Shown here one piece after another: positions 50,931 to 59,531 of a DNA stretch of 64,000 nucleotides. Under the pieces are notes generated by a model that was not told where the DNA came from, made no database searches, and saw only the letters and a list, made by a program, of their open reading frames with translations. Positions within the stretch are counted from its first letter, which is position 1. Every line of letters starts with the position of its first letter. The DNA is from Kitasatospora purpeofusca (GTDB lineage: Bacteria > Actinomycetota > Actinomycetes > Streptomycetales > Streptomycetaceae), in contig NZ_JODS01000005.1 in NCBI RefSeq assembly GCF_000718025.1, positions 270,880 to 334,879 of the forward strand, in the 5' to 3' direction. The position numbers and the translations under genes were made by a program.

Positions 50931-51036
50931 CGCGGGTCTTCCTCGTGGAGTGGAACGGGCCGGGTGCGGCCGCCACCGCGTCAGCGGCGGCCGCACCCGG
51001 CTCGGGGTCCGGGGATCGGGGGTCGAACCCCGGACG

Positions 51037-53412
51037 TCAGGTGGTCTTCTGCAGGTTCCAGCTCTGGTAGGTCTGGCCGTTCGGCTTCTGCAGCTCCAGC
51101 AGCCAACCGCCGTAGTACCAGCGCTTGCTGGCACCGAGGACGAGCTCGGAACCGTCGGCGGTCAGGACGACCGCACCGCCGGCGGAGGTGACCCGCCACT
51201 TCTGGCCGGCCGCGTCCGAGCAGGGGCGCTGCGCGACGTACTGTCCGGCGACCGGGTTGCCGCCGAGCTGGAGGCACTTCTCCGAGCGGACGGACTTGAT
51301 CCGCAGCGTGCCCGAACCGGTGTCCTCGAAGGTCCACTTCTGGTTGGCGTAGCCGGTGCGCTGGTAGGCGATGGCCACCGTGCCGTCGTTGAGCGAGCTG
51401 CCCCAGAGGTCGGCGGCCTGGCCGGTGAGGCCGTTCAGCAGGCTGTAGCGGGTGCCGGGCTGCGGCTTACCGGCGTCGGCCGAGGTGCGGAAGGCGGCCG
51501 CGCGACCCGGCTTGGACACCGCTCCGGCGGCGTCCCGGACGGCCACCGCGACGGAGTACGAGGTGTCGGGCGCGAGCCGGACCACGCCGACCACGGTCGC
51601 CCGGACGGTGCCGATCGTCTGGCCGTTCAGCAGGACGTCGTAGCCGCTCGCGCCGTTCACCGCAGGCCAGCTCAACACGGCCGAGGTCTGGGTGACCTGA
51701 CTGACCGTCATGGCCGGGCCGGTGGTGCCGCCGGTGGGCGAGGCGGTCGGGCTCGGGGTCGGGGTGGTCGAGCCGGTGGGGCTCGGCGTCCCGGTGGCGG
51801 TCGGGGTGCCGGTCGGCGTCGGGGTGCCGGTGCCGGTCGGCGATCCGGTCGGGGTCGGGGTGCCGGTCGGGCTCGCGGTCGGCGAGGCGCTGTTGGTGGC
51901 GGTCGGGCTCGCGGTGGGCGAACCGGTCGCGGTCGGCGTGCCGGTGGGCGTCGGGGTGCCGCCGGTCGCGGTCGGCGACGGGCTGCGGGTCGGCGAGTTC
52001 GTCGGGGTCGGCGAAGCGGTCGGGGTCCGGGTCGGGTCGGGCGTCGGCCCGGTGCCGCCACCGGCGATCAGGAAGCGGTTGTTGGCGACGTTCCAGTGGG
52101 TGGCGAGGTAGCTGCCCGGCGCCGGGTCGGTGTGGTAGTAGTCGTCGTGCCGGCAGTCCAGGCGCATGTCACTGGCGTTGTCCGGGCAGACCGTGCGCAT
52201 CGCCGGGTAGTACGGGGCGTCCGAGTAGCACATGATGTCCCACTCGTCGACACAGTGGCCGCCCTTGCTGGAGTTGGGCGCGCTGTTGCTCACCGCGCCC
52301 AGGTTGTGGCCGAGTTCGTGCGCGGCGGTGTGGCCGCCCCAGCAGCCCGAGTCGGTCCGGCCGTACGAGGGGCCGAAGTTGCTCAGGTTGTCCTGGCCGG
52401 GCCGCTCGTCGCCGGCGAAGGTGCCGATGCCGCAGTACACCTTGGCGTCCGCGAAGATCATGTACTTGCGGTCCTTGCGGTTGAGGCCCTGGGCCGCGAT
52501 CGCACGGTTGCTGGTGTTGAAGTCGGCCATCTCCGCGTCGGACACCTGGATGTTCAACACCGAGGCGGAGCAGTCGGATTCGGTGACGAACCGGACGTGC
52601 CGGACGCCACCCGTCTCCTGGGCGCTCGCGTTGTAGATGACGTCGACGTCGGCCGCCCACTTCTTGAAGGAGGCCAGGTACTGGGCGAACCGGTCGTTGC
52701 CCGGGGTGTGCGCGTAGACCACCTGGACCCGGTTGCCGGCGCTGCCGTCGCCCTCGCAGACGACGCCCTGGCCGCCGGCGGCGGGCGCGGCGGCGACCGC
52801 CTGGTCACCGGCCGCGTCGGCCAGCAGCGTCTTCGTCGTGGCGTCCAGGACCGGCATCGTCCCCTTCACCAGGTCGGCAGCGGTGGGCGGTTGGGCATCG
52901 GCCGGGGGCGTCAGCGGGGCCGGCTGGGCGACGGCGGCGGCCACCGGCGGGACGTCCTTGCGGATGTCCACGTCCTTCGGCGGCGCGTCCGGGCCGTGGC
53001 TGCACAGCTCGCCGCCGGTCACCTCCAGGGAGCCGGCGCAGCGGTCGCCGGCGGGCAGGTTCAGTCCGGCGTAGACCAGGCCGCGGTCGGGCTGGTCCTT
53101 GGGTATCTCCTTGATCGGCGCGGCCTTCTGGTCGCGCTTCGGCCCGGGGGCCCTGGTGGCGTTCTCGGCGGTGCCGGTCTGGCCCGTGCCGTCGTCGGCG
53201 ATCGTGCCGGCCATGGCACCGCCCACCCCGTCGACCGAACCCGCCACCGCGCTCGTCGCGGCGGTGTCGTGCACCGCGGACGACTCCATGGCGGTGCTGA
53301 TGCCCAGCGCGCCCGCGACCAGTCCGGCCGCGACCGCCAGTGAGATCAGTGCGGTGCGCTTGCCCGTCCGTCGACGCCGCCGACGGCGGAGCTCCGTGCT
53401 CCGGTGCCCCAT
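51037..53412 (-). CDS. Secreted metzincin protease with FnIII and ricin-B lectin domains
   Basis: A 791-residue exoenzyme. After an Arg-rich signal anchor and a propeptide-like region, the protease core has HELGHNLG (His365, Glu366, His369), a downstream GGHCVDEWD His as probable third zinc ligand and the Met-turn DIMCYSD. A PT/SPT-rich linker follows, then one fibronectin III domain and a C-terminal ricin-B-type lectin (QKWTFEDTG, QKWRVTS). It should degrade extracellular protein while bound to glycans. GAGGAG precedes the ATG. Confidence 0.9.
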   Translation of the reverse strand: MGHRSTELRRRRRRRTGKRTALISLAVAAGLVAGALGISTAMESSAVHDTAATSAVAGSVDGVGGAMAGTIADDGTGQTGTAENATRAPGPKRDQKAAPIKEIPKDQPDRGLVYAGLNLPAGDRCAGSLEVTGGELCSHGPDAPPKDVDIRKDVPPVAAAVAQPAPLTPPADAQPPTAADLVKGTMPVLDATTKTLLADAAGDQAVAAAPAAGGQGVVCEGDGSAGNRVQVVYAHTPGNDRFAQYLASFKKWAADVDVIYNASAQETGGVRHVRFVTESDCSASVLNIQVSDAEMADFNTSNRAIAAQGLNRKDRKYMIFADAKVYCGIGTFAGDERPGQDNLSNFGPSYGRTDSGCWGGHTAAHELGHNLGAVSNSAPNSSKGGHCVDEWDIMCYSDAPYYPAMRTVCPDNASDMRLDCRHDDYYHTDPAPGSYLATHWNVANNRFLIAGGGTGPTPDPTRTPTASPTPTNSPTRSPSPTATGGTPTPTGTPTATGSPTASPTATNSASPTASPTGTPTPTGSPTGTGTPTPTGTPTATGTPSPTGSTTPTPSPTASPTGGTTGPAMTVSQVTQTSAVLSWPAVNGASGYDVLLNGQTIGTVRATVVGVVRLAPDTSYSVAVAVRDAAGAVSKPGRAAAFRTSADAGKPQPGTRYSLLNGLTGQAADLWGSSLNDGTVAIAYQRTGYANQKWTFEDTGSGTLRIKSVRSEKCLQLGGNPVAGQYVAQRPCSDAAGQKWRVTSAGGAVVLTADGSELVLGASKRWYYGGWLLELQKPNGQTYQSWNLQKTT

Positions 53413-53789
53413 CGGGTGTCTCCTCTCCTCGTGCGAGGGTTCGACCACCGCTCGGGGTGATGGCCTGAACCTTCCGACACTCAGGAGACCGGCCCGGGCG
53501 GGCCGGATAACAAAAACCTCTTTTCGAAATTCGCGCGGGCGGACGAGGGGGTCCGGACGGGATGCGAGGCGGGGTCGGTGACGCGTCGTCGGCGCACGCC
53601 CGGGGTGCGCGGCGCGGACCCCGGCGCGCGGGTACGGACCTCGGTGCGCGGTGCGCGGTGCGCGGCGCACGTGGACGGGACCGGCCGGATCCGGTCGGTC
53701 CCGGGGGCGATTCGGTTTCCGGGGCCGGTGCGGTGCCTGGGGCTTGCGGGTCCCGGGGCTGGGGCCGAGCCGGTGCCGGTGCCGGTGCC
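53413..53789. promoter_or_regulatory. Intergenic region upstream of the metalloprotease gene
   Basis: This is 377 nt without a gene. An AT-rich island (53506-53532) containing a TTTCGAAA-type palindrome is likely part of the protease promoter. The remainder is repetitive GGTGCGCGG/GGTGCC sequence with no clear signal. Confidence 0.4.
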
Positions 53790-54326
53790 TCAGGCCGCGA
53801 CGTCGAGCCGCTGCGCGGCGAGACCGGGGCTGCCCTGCCGGTGCAGCGCGGCGAGGCCCGCCGCGAGCTGCTGCGGGTCCCCGGCCAGCCAGAACCGGAG
53901 GGCGGCCGACAGGGCGGCGCTCGCCGGGCCGATCCGCAGGCCGGTCACCGCCGTGATCCGCTCGCCGACCAGCGGGAGCAGATCCGCGACCGGCGCCGGC
54001 AGCCAGAGCGTGACCGCGCACGGCGCGGGCCGGGCCAGCACCCGCAGCAGCCGCAGCACACCCGCGTCCCCGACCCCGGCCCCTGGCCCTGTCGCCGCCC
54101 CTGGCCCCGACGCGGCCCCGGCCACGGCCCCCGGAGCGACGGGCAGCACCGCCGGCTCCGAACGGACGGGGAGGACCGGGAGGACGTGCAGACTGGGGAC
54201 GACGTCGATCAGCCCGTCCGCCGCGACGTCGGACATGTCGGCGCCGTGTCCACGCGCGAGTTCGCGCAGCAGGGCCCGCTCGGCGGCCGCGATCCTGACG
54301 GTCAGCATGACTTCTTCGCAGTCCAT
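53790..54326 (-). CDS. Hypothetical protein
   Basis: I do not recognise this 178-residue protein. It begins MDCEEVMLTVRIAAAERALLREL, has a low-complexity Pro/Gly/Ala centre and ends with an Ala/Leu-rich helical part. No signal peptide or catalytic motif is seen. It is on the same strand as the HPF-like gene upstream and 87 nt from it, so they could be co-transcribed. Confidence 0.5.
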   Translation of the reverse strand: MDCEEVMLTVRIAAAERALLRELARGHGADMSDVAADGLIDVVPSLHVLPVLPVRSEPAVLPVAPGAVAGAASGPGAATGPGAGVGDAGVLRLLRVLARPAPCAVTLWLPAPVADLLPLVGERITAVTGLRIGPASAALSAALRFWLAGDPQQLAAGLAALHRQGSPGLAAQRLDVAA

Positions 54327-54413
54327 GGTCCCAGTTCCCGTCCAGAGCGTGAGGGTGTGCTCGTCCGTCGTCGGTCGTGTACCGGTCAGCCCTTGCCGAT
54401 CATTACCTGCCCG

Positions 54414-55193
54414 TCAGCGGGGGTCCGCTATCGGCGTGATCAAGCCATAGTGGCCGTCGTAGCGGCGGCACAGGATCCGGCCGCGCCCGTCGCCGGGATC
54501 GGTGTGGAAGACGAAGGGCCAGCAGGTCAGCCAGAGTTGGCGGGCCGCTTCGAGGACGTCCAGCCGGGGCGCCGGGTGCGGGCTCTCCGTCAGCGGCAGC
54601 CCCGAGCCGCCGAGCCGGGCCGTGGAGTGGGCCCGGACCAGCCGGAATCCCCCGCTCCCGGGTGTCCGGTGGACCACGCTGTCCTGGCCGGTGAGCACGT
54701 CCGAGAAGAGGTGGAACCGGTAGTCCAGGGCCAGCATCTCTCGCACCGCCTGCTCGGGTGTGTGCCGGGCCAGGAGCACCGACTTCCGCCGGACGATCCG
54801 CCGTTCGGCGAGCGGGCGCGACGCGTACTGGGGGCGGTAGGAGCTCTCGTAGGCCGTCGCGAGCCCGATGTCGCCGAGCTCGCGCAGCCGGACCGCGCGC
54901 CCGGCGAGGGTGCCGAGCGCCAGGTCGACCGCCTCCCGGACGGTCACCGCCGCCAGTTCCACCCGGACCCGCCCCACGCCCGCCAGGTCCAGCGCGGCCT
55001 GGGCGACGGCGGGCCTGGTCACCGACCGGTCCCGCGGCCGGGTGAGCCTCAGCCGGGCGGCGTGCGCGTCCGGCCCGAGGTCCGCGATCAGCGCCAGGCA
55101 CCGGCTCCGGGCGTACTCCGCGTCCTCGCGGGGCAGTTCGCCCCGGATCTCCACCCGGACGTCGAGGGCGGGCCGGTGGCGCAGACGGATCAT
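54414..55193 (-). CDS. HPF/RaiA-like ribosome-associated protein with two C-terminal domains
   Basis: A 259-residue protein. The N-terminal part resembles an S30AE domain (VRVEIRGELPRED, RLRLTRPRDRSV). Two copies of the long-HPF C-terminal dimerisation motif follow: YRFHLFSDVLTGQDSVVHR (about 165-183) and FVFHTDPGDGRGRILCRRYDG followed by HYGLITP near the end. Normal long HPFs have one copy. Long HPFs dimerise 70S ribosomes in dormancy; this one may do so under stress. GAGGAGA precedes the ATG. It is divergent from the P450-cyclase gene. Confidence 0.75.
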   Translation of the reverse strand: MIRLRHRPALDVRVEIRGELPREDAEYARSRCLALIADLGPDAHAARLRLTRPRDRSVTRPAVAQAALDLAGVGRVRVELAAVTVREAVDLALGTLAGRAVRLRELGDIGLATAYESSYRPQYASRPLAERRIVRRKSVLLARHTPEQAVREMLALDYRFHLFSDVLTGQDSVVHRTPGSGGFRLVRAHSTARLGGSGLPLTESPHPAPRLDVLEAARQLWLTCWPFVFHTDPGDGRGRILCRRYDGHYGLITPIADPR

Positions 55194-55623
55194 CAGGGAT
55201 TTCTCCTCGGTTCGCCACCATGCTGGACCCGTGCCCACCCTCCCGCCGAGGGCCGAAAGGCCCTGCCCACCAGGCAGGACGACCCGGCCGGCCCCGAACG
55301 GTTCGTCCTCCGGCGGGGTCGCCCGCGACCGTCCGGGCGACCCCATCGGGACGCCACGCGTACACCTTGAGGACACTCCACCGATGGGGTGATCAACCCG
55401 GGTACGGCGCAACGCTCACGGGACCGGCGCGTTTCCCATGGCGTGCGCCCTCTGGCAGCGGCGCGCGCGGGGTCCGCGTCGACCGGCCCCCGGAACCCGG
55501 CGGTCGCCGCGGCGGCTCCGGTGGTACCGCAACGCCGGGCCGTTCGACCGGTCCGACACCGACCGGTCGCGCCGGACCGTCCCACCGGTCCGCCCCCCGG
55601 TCCATCTGGTGAGAGGTGATGTC
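55194..55623. promoter_or_regulatory. Divergent intergenic region, HPF-like / P450-cyclase fusion
   Basis: This 430-nt gap separates the divergent genes and should contain both promoters. A short dyad GGGT-GATCA-ACCC lies near 55387-55400. Frames that read through it are codon shadows. The fusion gene has only GAGGTGAT before its ATG as a ribosome site. Confidence 0.4.
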
Positions 55624-58600
55624 ATGATCCTGACCAACGAGACCCGCAGACCGCCCGCCCCGCCCAGATCCCCCGCGGCAGGGCCCCGTCGAGCGGTCGT
55701 TCCCCCGCTCGCCCCCGGCGCACTGCCCGGACTCGGCCACGCCCCGGCCCTGCTGCGGGACCCGCTCGGCTTCCTCGGTTCCCTCTCCCGGTACGGCGAC
55801 GTGGTCCGGATCCGCCTCGGCCCGCGCACGGTCTGCGTCGTCACCGACGCCGGGCTCGTCCACACGCTGCTGGTCGCGCTCGCCCACGACTGCCCCCGCG
55901 GCGCCGTCCAGGACACCCTCAAGACGGCCTTCGGCGACGGCCTGCTGATGTCCGAGGGCCGCGCCCACCGCGACCGCCGCCGGATCATCCAGCCCGCCTT
56001 CGGCCCGGACCGGATGGCCGACTACCTGGCCGTCATGCACCGGGTCACCGAGGAGCGGGCCGACCGCTGGCACCCCGGCCAGGTCCTCGACGTGGCCAAG
56101 GAGATGAACCACCTCGCGCTGGAGATCGTCACCCGCGCGCTGTTCGACGCCCGGCTGAGCGAGGACGCCACCCTCGCCTTCCACCGCGCCCTGCCCGACC
56201 TGGTGAAGGGGCAGATCGTCCAGTCCCTCTACCCGCACCCGGCGCTCGCCCGGCTGCCGCTGCCGGTGAACCGGCGCTTCGACGCCGCCGTCCGGGTGCT
56301 CAACCGCGTCGTCGACCAGGCCGTCAACGGCACCGCGCCCGGCGGCCGGTTCGGCGCGCACGGCGGGCACGGCGCCGGCATGTCCGGGGCCGGCTTGCCC
56401 GGGGGCGGCTTGCCCGGGGGCGGCTTGCCTGGGGGCGGCTGCCCGATGAGCGGGGGCGGGGCCCGGCGCCCCAGCCTGCCCGCCCTGCTGCGCGCCGCCG
56501 TCGACCCCGCCACCGGCCGACCGCTCACCGAGGCGGACGTCCGCTCCGAGGCGATCACCATGTTCGGCGCCGGCACCGAGACCGTCTCCACCACGCTGAC
56601 CTGGCTGATCGACGAACTGGTCCGCCACCCCCACATCGAGGCCCGCGTGCTGGCCGAGCTGGACGAGCACCTCCCGGCCGGGACGGTGCCCACCCCGGAG
56701 GCCCTCGCCCGACTCGCCTACACCCGCGCCGTCACCCAGGAGGTCGTCCGGCTGCACGCGCCGAACGCCTTCCTGATGCGCACCGCGCGCGTCCCGGTCA
56801 CGCTCGGCGCCTACCGGATCCCGGCCGGCACCGAACTGCTCTACAGCCTCACCGCCGTGCACCGCGACCCCGCGCTCCACCCGGACCCGCTCCGGTTCGA
56901 CCCCGGCCGCTGGTACGACGCCGACGGAGCCGAGGGAACGGGCACCGGCGGTAGCGCCGCGGCCCGCCAGGCCTTCCTCCCGTTCGGCGCCGGCAAGCAC
57001 AAGTGCATCGGCGAGGCCTTCGCCTGGGCCGAGTTGACCGTGGCGACCGCCGCCATCCTGCGCCGCTGGCGCCCGACAGCCGTCCCCGACGCGCGGGCCC
57101 GCGAGGTCGTCTGGACCACCGTCCAGGCCCAGGGTCTGCGGGTGCGGCTCGCGCCGCGCGGCGACAACCGGCCGCCGCACGCCCCCGGCACGCGCCGCAC
57201 CCCCGCTCCGGGCGGCCGGGACGACACGCCGGCCCGGTGCCTGCCGATCGGCGGCCCGCGGCGGTCCACCCTGCTGCCCGCGCGGTCGACCGTACTGCCC
57301 GGCCGGTCCGCGCCCGGCCGTTCGTACCCGTCGGCGCTGCACACCACTGCCCTGCGGACCGCCGCCCGGACGGTCGCCCGCACCGCCTCGCGCACGGCTT
57401 CACGTGCCTCCGACTCACGTGGCTCCGGTTCACGTGCTTCTGACACGCGTACTCCTGATGCGCGTGCCTCTGGTTCACGTGCGTCCGATTCACGTGCGTC
57501 CGATGCGCGCACGGTCTCGCGCACCGCCGACCGAACGGGCCCGCGTCCGCGCGGCGGTGGCGGCAACGGCGGAGAGGCCCTCGCTCCGGGTGCGGGCACC
57601 GTCCGGTCCCTGGTCTCCCCCCGGCACCTCGTGCTGCTCGGGCCCGCCACCGCTGTGCCCCGGCCCGCGCCGTCCCCCCGCACCGCGGCGTCGCCCCGGC
57701 CGGTGGGGTTCACCGGCACAGCCGTCCCCCCGCTCCTCCGGCCCGGCACCGGGACGGCCCGCACCCCGGCCGAACTGACAGCCGCCACCGCCCGGCACGG
57801 CGACTGGGCGCTCGCCCACGGCCTGCTCGCCCCGACCGATCTCGCCCGCTACCAGTCCTACGCGCTGCCCGAGCTGATCGGCCACGCCTACCCCCGCGCC
57901 CGCGGCGCGGAACTGGACCTGCTGGTCGACATCCTGGGCTGGTTCACCATCCTCGACGACCGGTTCGACGGCCCGCCGGGACGGGACCCAGCCGAGGCCC
58001 GAGCCATCGTCGGACCGCTGCTGGCCGTCGTGTCCGGCCACCCCGTCCCGGTCGGCGGCCCCCACCCCCACCTGCTCGACGCCTGGCGGGAACTGTGGCA
58101 GCGCCAGACCGCGCCCATGTCACCGGAGTGGCGCCGGCGCACCGCCGACGAATGGCGCTCCTGCCTGGAGACCTTCCTCGCCGAGACCGCCCACCGGGCC
58201 GCGCGCACCCACCCCGACCTCGCCGAGACCGTGCGGCTTCGCCGCCACGCCAGCTGCCTCTATCCGTTCATGGGCATACTGGAGCACGTCCACGGCGGCG
58301 AGGCACCGGCCGCCCTGCACCGGGACCCCGAGCTGCACCGCCTGCGCGCGAACACCGCCGACGCGGCGACCCTGATCAACGACCTGTACTCGGCCGACCG
58401 CGAGGAACGCCAGCAGGTCGCGGCCTTCAACACGGTGCTCACCCTGCAACGGGTCCGCGGCTGCACCCGGGCCCGGGCGGTCCGGTCGGTCGGGACGAGG
58501 ATCGCCCGGCTGACCGCGGAGAGCGAGTCGCTGCGCCGCCGGCTGCTGCTCCGCCACCCGGAGGGCGGCTGGTACCTCCACGGGACCCGGGAACTCGTCG

Positions 58601-58662
58601 ACGGCGTGCACGCCTGGACCAGCACCAGCCGCCGCTACACCGGCGAGGACGCCGTGCGCTGA
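55624..58662 (+). CDS. Cytochrome P450 - class I terpene cyclase fusion protein
   Basis: One continuous 1012-residue frame. The P450 half (about 1-512) has AGTET (316-320), ExxR (E373-R376) and heme ligand Cys461 in FGAGKHKCIG, and resembles pentalenene-oxygenase-type P450s. It has a Gly-rich LPGGG insert near 250-275. A linker of about 180 residues with seven RASDS-type repeats (594-628) leads to a terpene cyclase (about 694-1000) with DDRFD (778-782), NDLYSADRE (919-927) and a C-terminal Arg-Tyr. All metal and heme ligands are intact. The single protein would cyclise a prenyl diphosphate and oxidise the product. A GTG at 57703 could give a separate cyclase but has no Shine-Dalgarno. Confidence 0.88.
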   Translation: MILTNETRRPPAPPRSPAAGPRRAVVPPLAPGALPGLGHAPALLRDPLGFLGSLSRYGDVVRIRLGPRTVCVVTDAGLVHTLLVALAHDCPRGAVQDTLKTAFGDGLLMSEGRAHRDRRRIIQPAFGPDRMADYLAVMHRVTEERADRWHPGQVLDVAKEMNHLALEIVTRALFDARLSEDATLAFHRALPDLVKGQIVQSLYPHPALARLPLPVNRRFDAAVRVLNRVVDQAVNGTAPGGRFGAHGGHGAGMSGAGLPGGGLPGGGLPGGGCPMSGGGARRPSLPALLRAAVDPATGRPLTEADVRSEAITMFGAGTETVSTTLTWLIDELVRHPHIEARVLAELDEHLPAGTVPTPEALARLAYTRAVTQEVVRLHAPNAFLMRTARVPVTLGAYRIPAGTELLYSLTAVHRDPALHPDPLRFDPGRWYDADGAEGTGTGGSAAARQAFLPFGAGKHKCIGEAFAWAELTVATAAILRRWRPTAVPDARAREVVWTTVQAQGLRVRLAPRGDNRPPHAPGTRRTPAPGGRDDTPARCLPIGGPRRSTLLPARSTVLPGRSAPGRSYPSALHTTALRTAARTVARTASRTASRASDSRGSGSRASDTRTPDARASGSRASDSRASDARTVSRTADRTGPRPRGGGGNGGEALAPGAGTVRSLVSPRHLVLLGPATAVPRPAPSPRTAASPRPVGFTGTAVPPLLRPGTGTARTPAELTAATARHGDWALAHGLLAPTDLARYQSYALPELIGHAYPRARGAELDLLVDILGWFTILDDRFDGPPGRDPAEARAIVGPLLAVVSGHPVPVGGPHPHLLDAWRELWQRQTAPMSPEWRRRTADEWRSCLETFLAETAHRAARTHPDLAETVRLRRHASCLYPFMGILEHVHGGEAPAALHRDPELHRLRANTADAATLINDLYSADREERQQVAAFNTVLTLQRVRGCTRARAVRSVGTRIARLTAESESLRRRLLLRHPEGGWYLHGTRELVDGVHAWTSTSRRYTGEDAVR
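57403..57507 (+). repeat. Seven 15-nt in-frame repeats in the P450-cyclase linker
   Basis: Seven pentapeptide repeats (RASDS, RGSGS, RASDT, RTPDA, RASGS, RASDS, RASDA) use more A/T-ending codons than the flanking domains. The array has a different base composition from its host gene, so it may have expanded or been acquired recently. Confidence 0.85.
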
Positions 58663-58726
58663 CGCCGATGCTGATGGCCGTGCTGATGCTGACGCCGGTG
58701 CAGATGCCGGTCCCGGGCGGGCCGGG

Positions 58727-58933
58727 TCACTTCCGGTCGCCGAGGGCGAACAGCAGCAGGACGAAGCCGGCGAACAGGTGCGTGGCGAAGATGTAGATGC
58801 CCGCCCGGATCAGCATCGCCCGGCGCCGCGCCTTCTCCTCCAGCGTCGCGCGCCGGCCCGTGGTGCCTTCGCTGTTCGTGGTTCCTTCGCCGCTCGTGGT
58901 GCCTTCGCCGCTGGTGGCCCCGGCCGGGCTCAT
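58727..58933 (-). CDS. DUF6126-like small membrane protein
   Basis: A 68-residue protein: three SGEGTT-like repeats at the N-terminus, a basic segment and one helix (AGIYIFATHLFAGFVLLLFALG) ending DRK. The helix with HLFAGF is the DUF6126 pattern, a family usually found beside HTH regulators. It overlaps the ArsR gene (ATGA), so it may be the regulator's membrane partner. Confidence 0.75.
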   Translation of the reverse strand: MSPAGATSGEGTTSGEGTTNSEGTTGRRATLEEKARRRAMLIRAGIYIFATHLFAGFVLLLFALGDRK

Positions 58934-59286
58934 CGCCGGCCCGCCGGGGTCGCGGGGGCCTCGGGCGCGCGCAGCTCGCCGAGCAGCGCGTCCTGGTCGG
59001 TGATCAGCTCGGTCAGGATCCGCCGGGCGGCCCGGAGCAGCTCGGCGACGTCCGGTGTGCTGAGGGCGTAGACGACGGTGTTGCCCTCGCGGGTCGCGGT
59101 GACCAGCTGGGTCCGGCGCAGGACGGAGAGCTGCTGGGAGAGGTTGGAGGGCTCGATCCGGATCTCGGCCAGCAGCTCGCGCACCGGTCGCGGTCCGTTC
59201 TGGAGCAGTTCCAGGACGCGGATGCGGACCGGGTGTCCGAGTGTCCGGAAGAACTCCGCTTTCGCCTGGTAGAGCGGGACCGGCAT
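58930..59286 (-). CDS. ArsR-family winged-helix regulator
   Basis: A 118-residue ArsR/SmtB-type repressor with FRTLGHPVRIRVLELL, the recognition helix PSNLSQQLSVLRRTQLV and the wing VTATREGNTVVYAL. It has no Cys pair for arsenic or heavy metals, so another signal is likely. The ATG at 59286 is preferred because the domain starts there and GGAGAG lies upstream; the longer frame to 59472 is not needed. A TGAAGA-TT-TCTTCA dyad lies in its promoter. Confidence 0.88.
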   Translation of the reverse strand: MPVPLYQAKAEFFRTLGHPVRIRVLELLQNGPRPVRELLAEIRIEPSNLSQQLSVLRRTQLVTATREGNTVVYALSTPDVAELLRAARRILTELITDQDALLGELRAPEAPATPAGRR

Positions 59287-59367
59287 CGTCCGTTCTCTCC
59301 TGTCTCTCCTGCGGGTCGCGGATGGGCTCGTTCGCCGCCTGGCGGCGTGAAGCATCATCCTTGCAGA

Positions 59368-59381
59368 TGAAGATTTCTTCA
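59368..59381. promoter_or_regulatory. Likely ArsR operator (TGAAGA-TT-TCTTCA)
   Basis: A 6-bp perfect inverted repeat lies 82 nt upstream of the ArsR start, with a second pair of short arms (CTTG/CAAG) around it. This AT-rich island is probably the autoregulatory site. Confidence 0.55.
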
Positions 59382-59475
59382 AGTCGTCATCCCCGAACAC
59401 GGAAAGCGGACGCAAAGCGGAAGGAAAGCGAGGGACGCGGAGAGGCGCGGAGGCACCCGGGAGACAAGGCAAACA

Positions 59476-59510
59476 GTGCGGGCCCGGGATCCAGGATCCC
59501 GGGCCCGCAC
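59476..59510. terminator. Hairpin terminator of the secreted-protein gene
   Basis: A perfect dyad of 17-bp arms centred on 59493 lies just downstream of the stop of the minus-strand gene at 59532. The centre is only one nt, so the real loop is about 7 nt. Confidence 0.8.
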
Positions 59511-59531
59511 CGCCCTACCGGGCGCGTGTCA

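Noticed and set aside
55438..55623. Extension of the P450-cyclase frame upstream of 55624
   Set aside because: The translation is Arg/Pro-rich with no P450 similarity, whereas the ATG at 55624 has GAGGTGAT upstream and begins the natural N-terminus.
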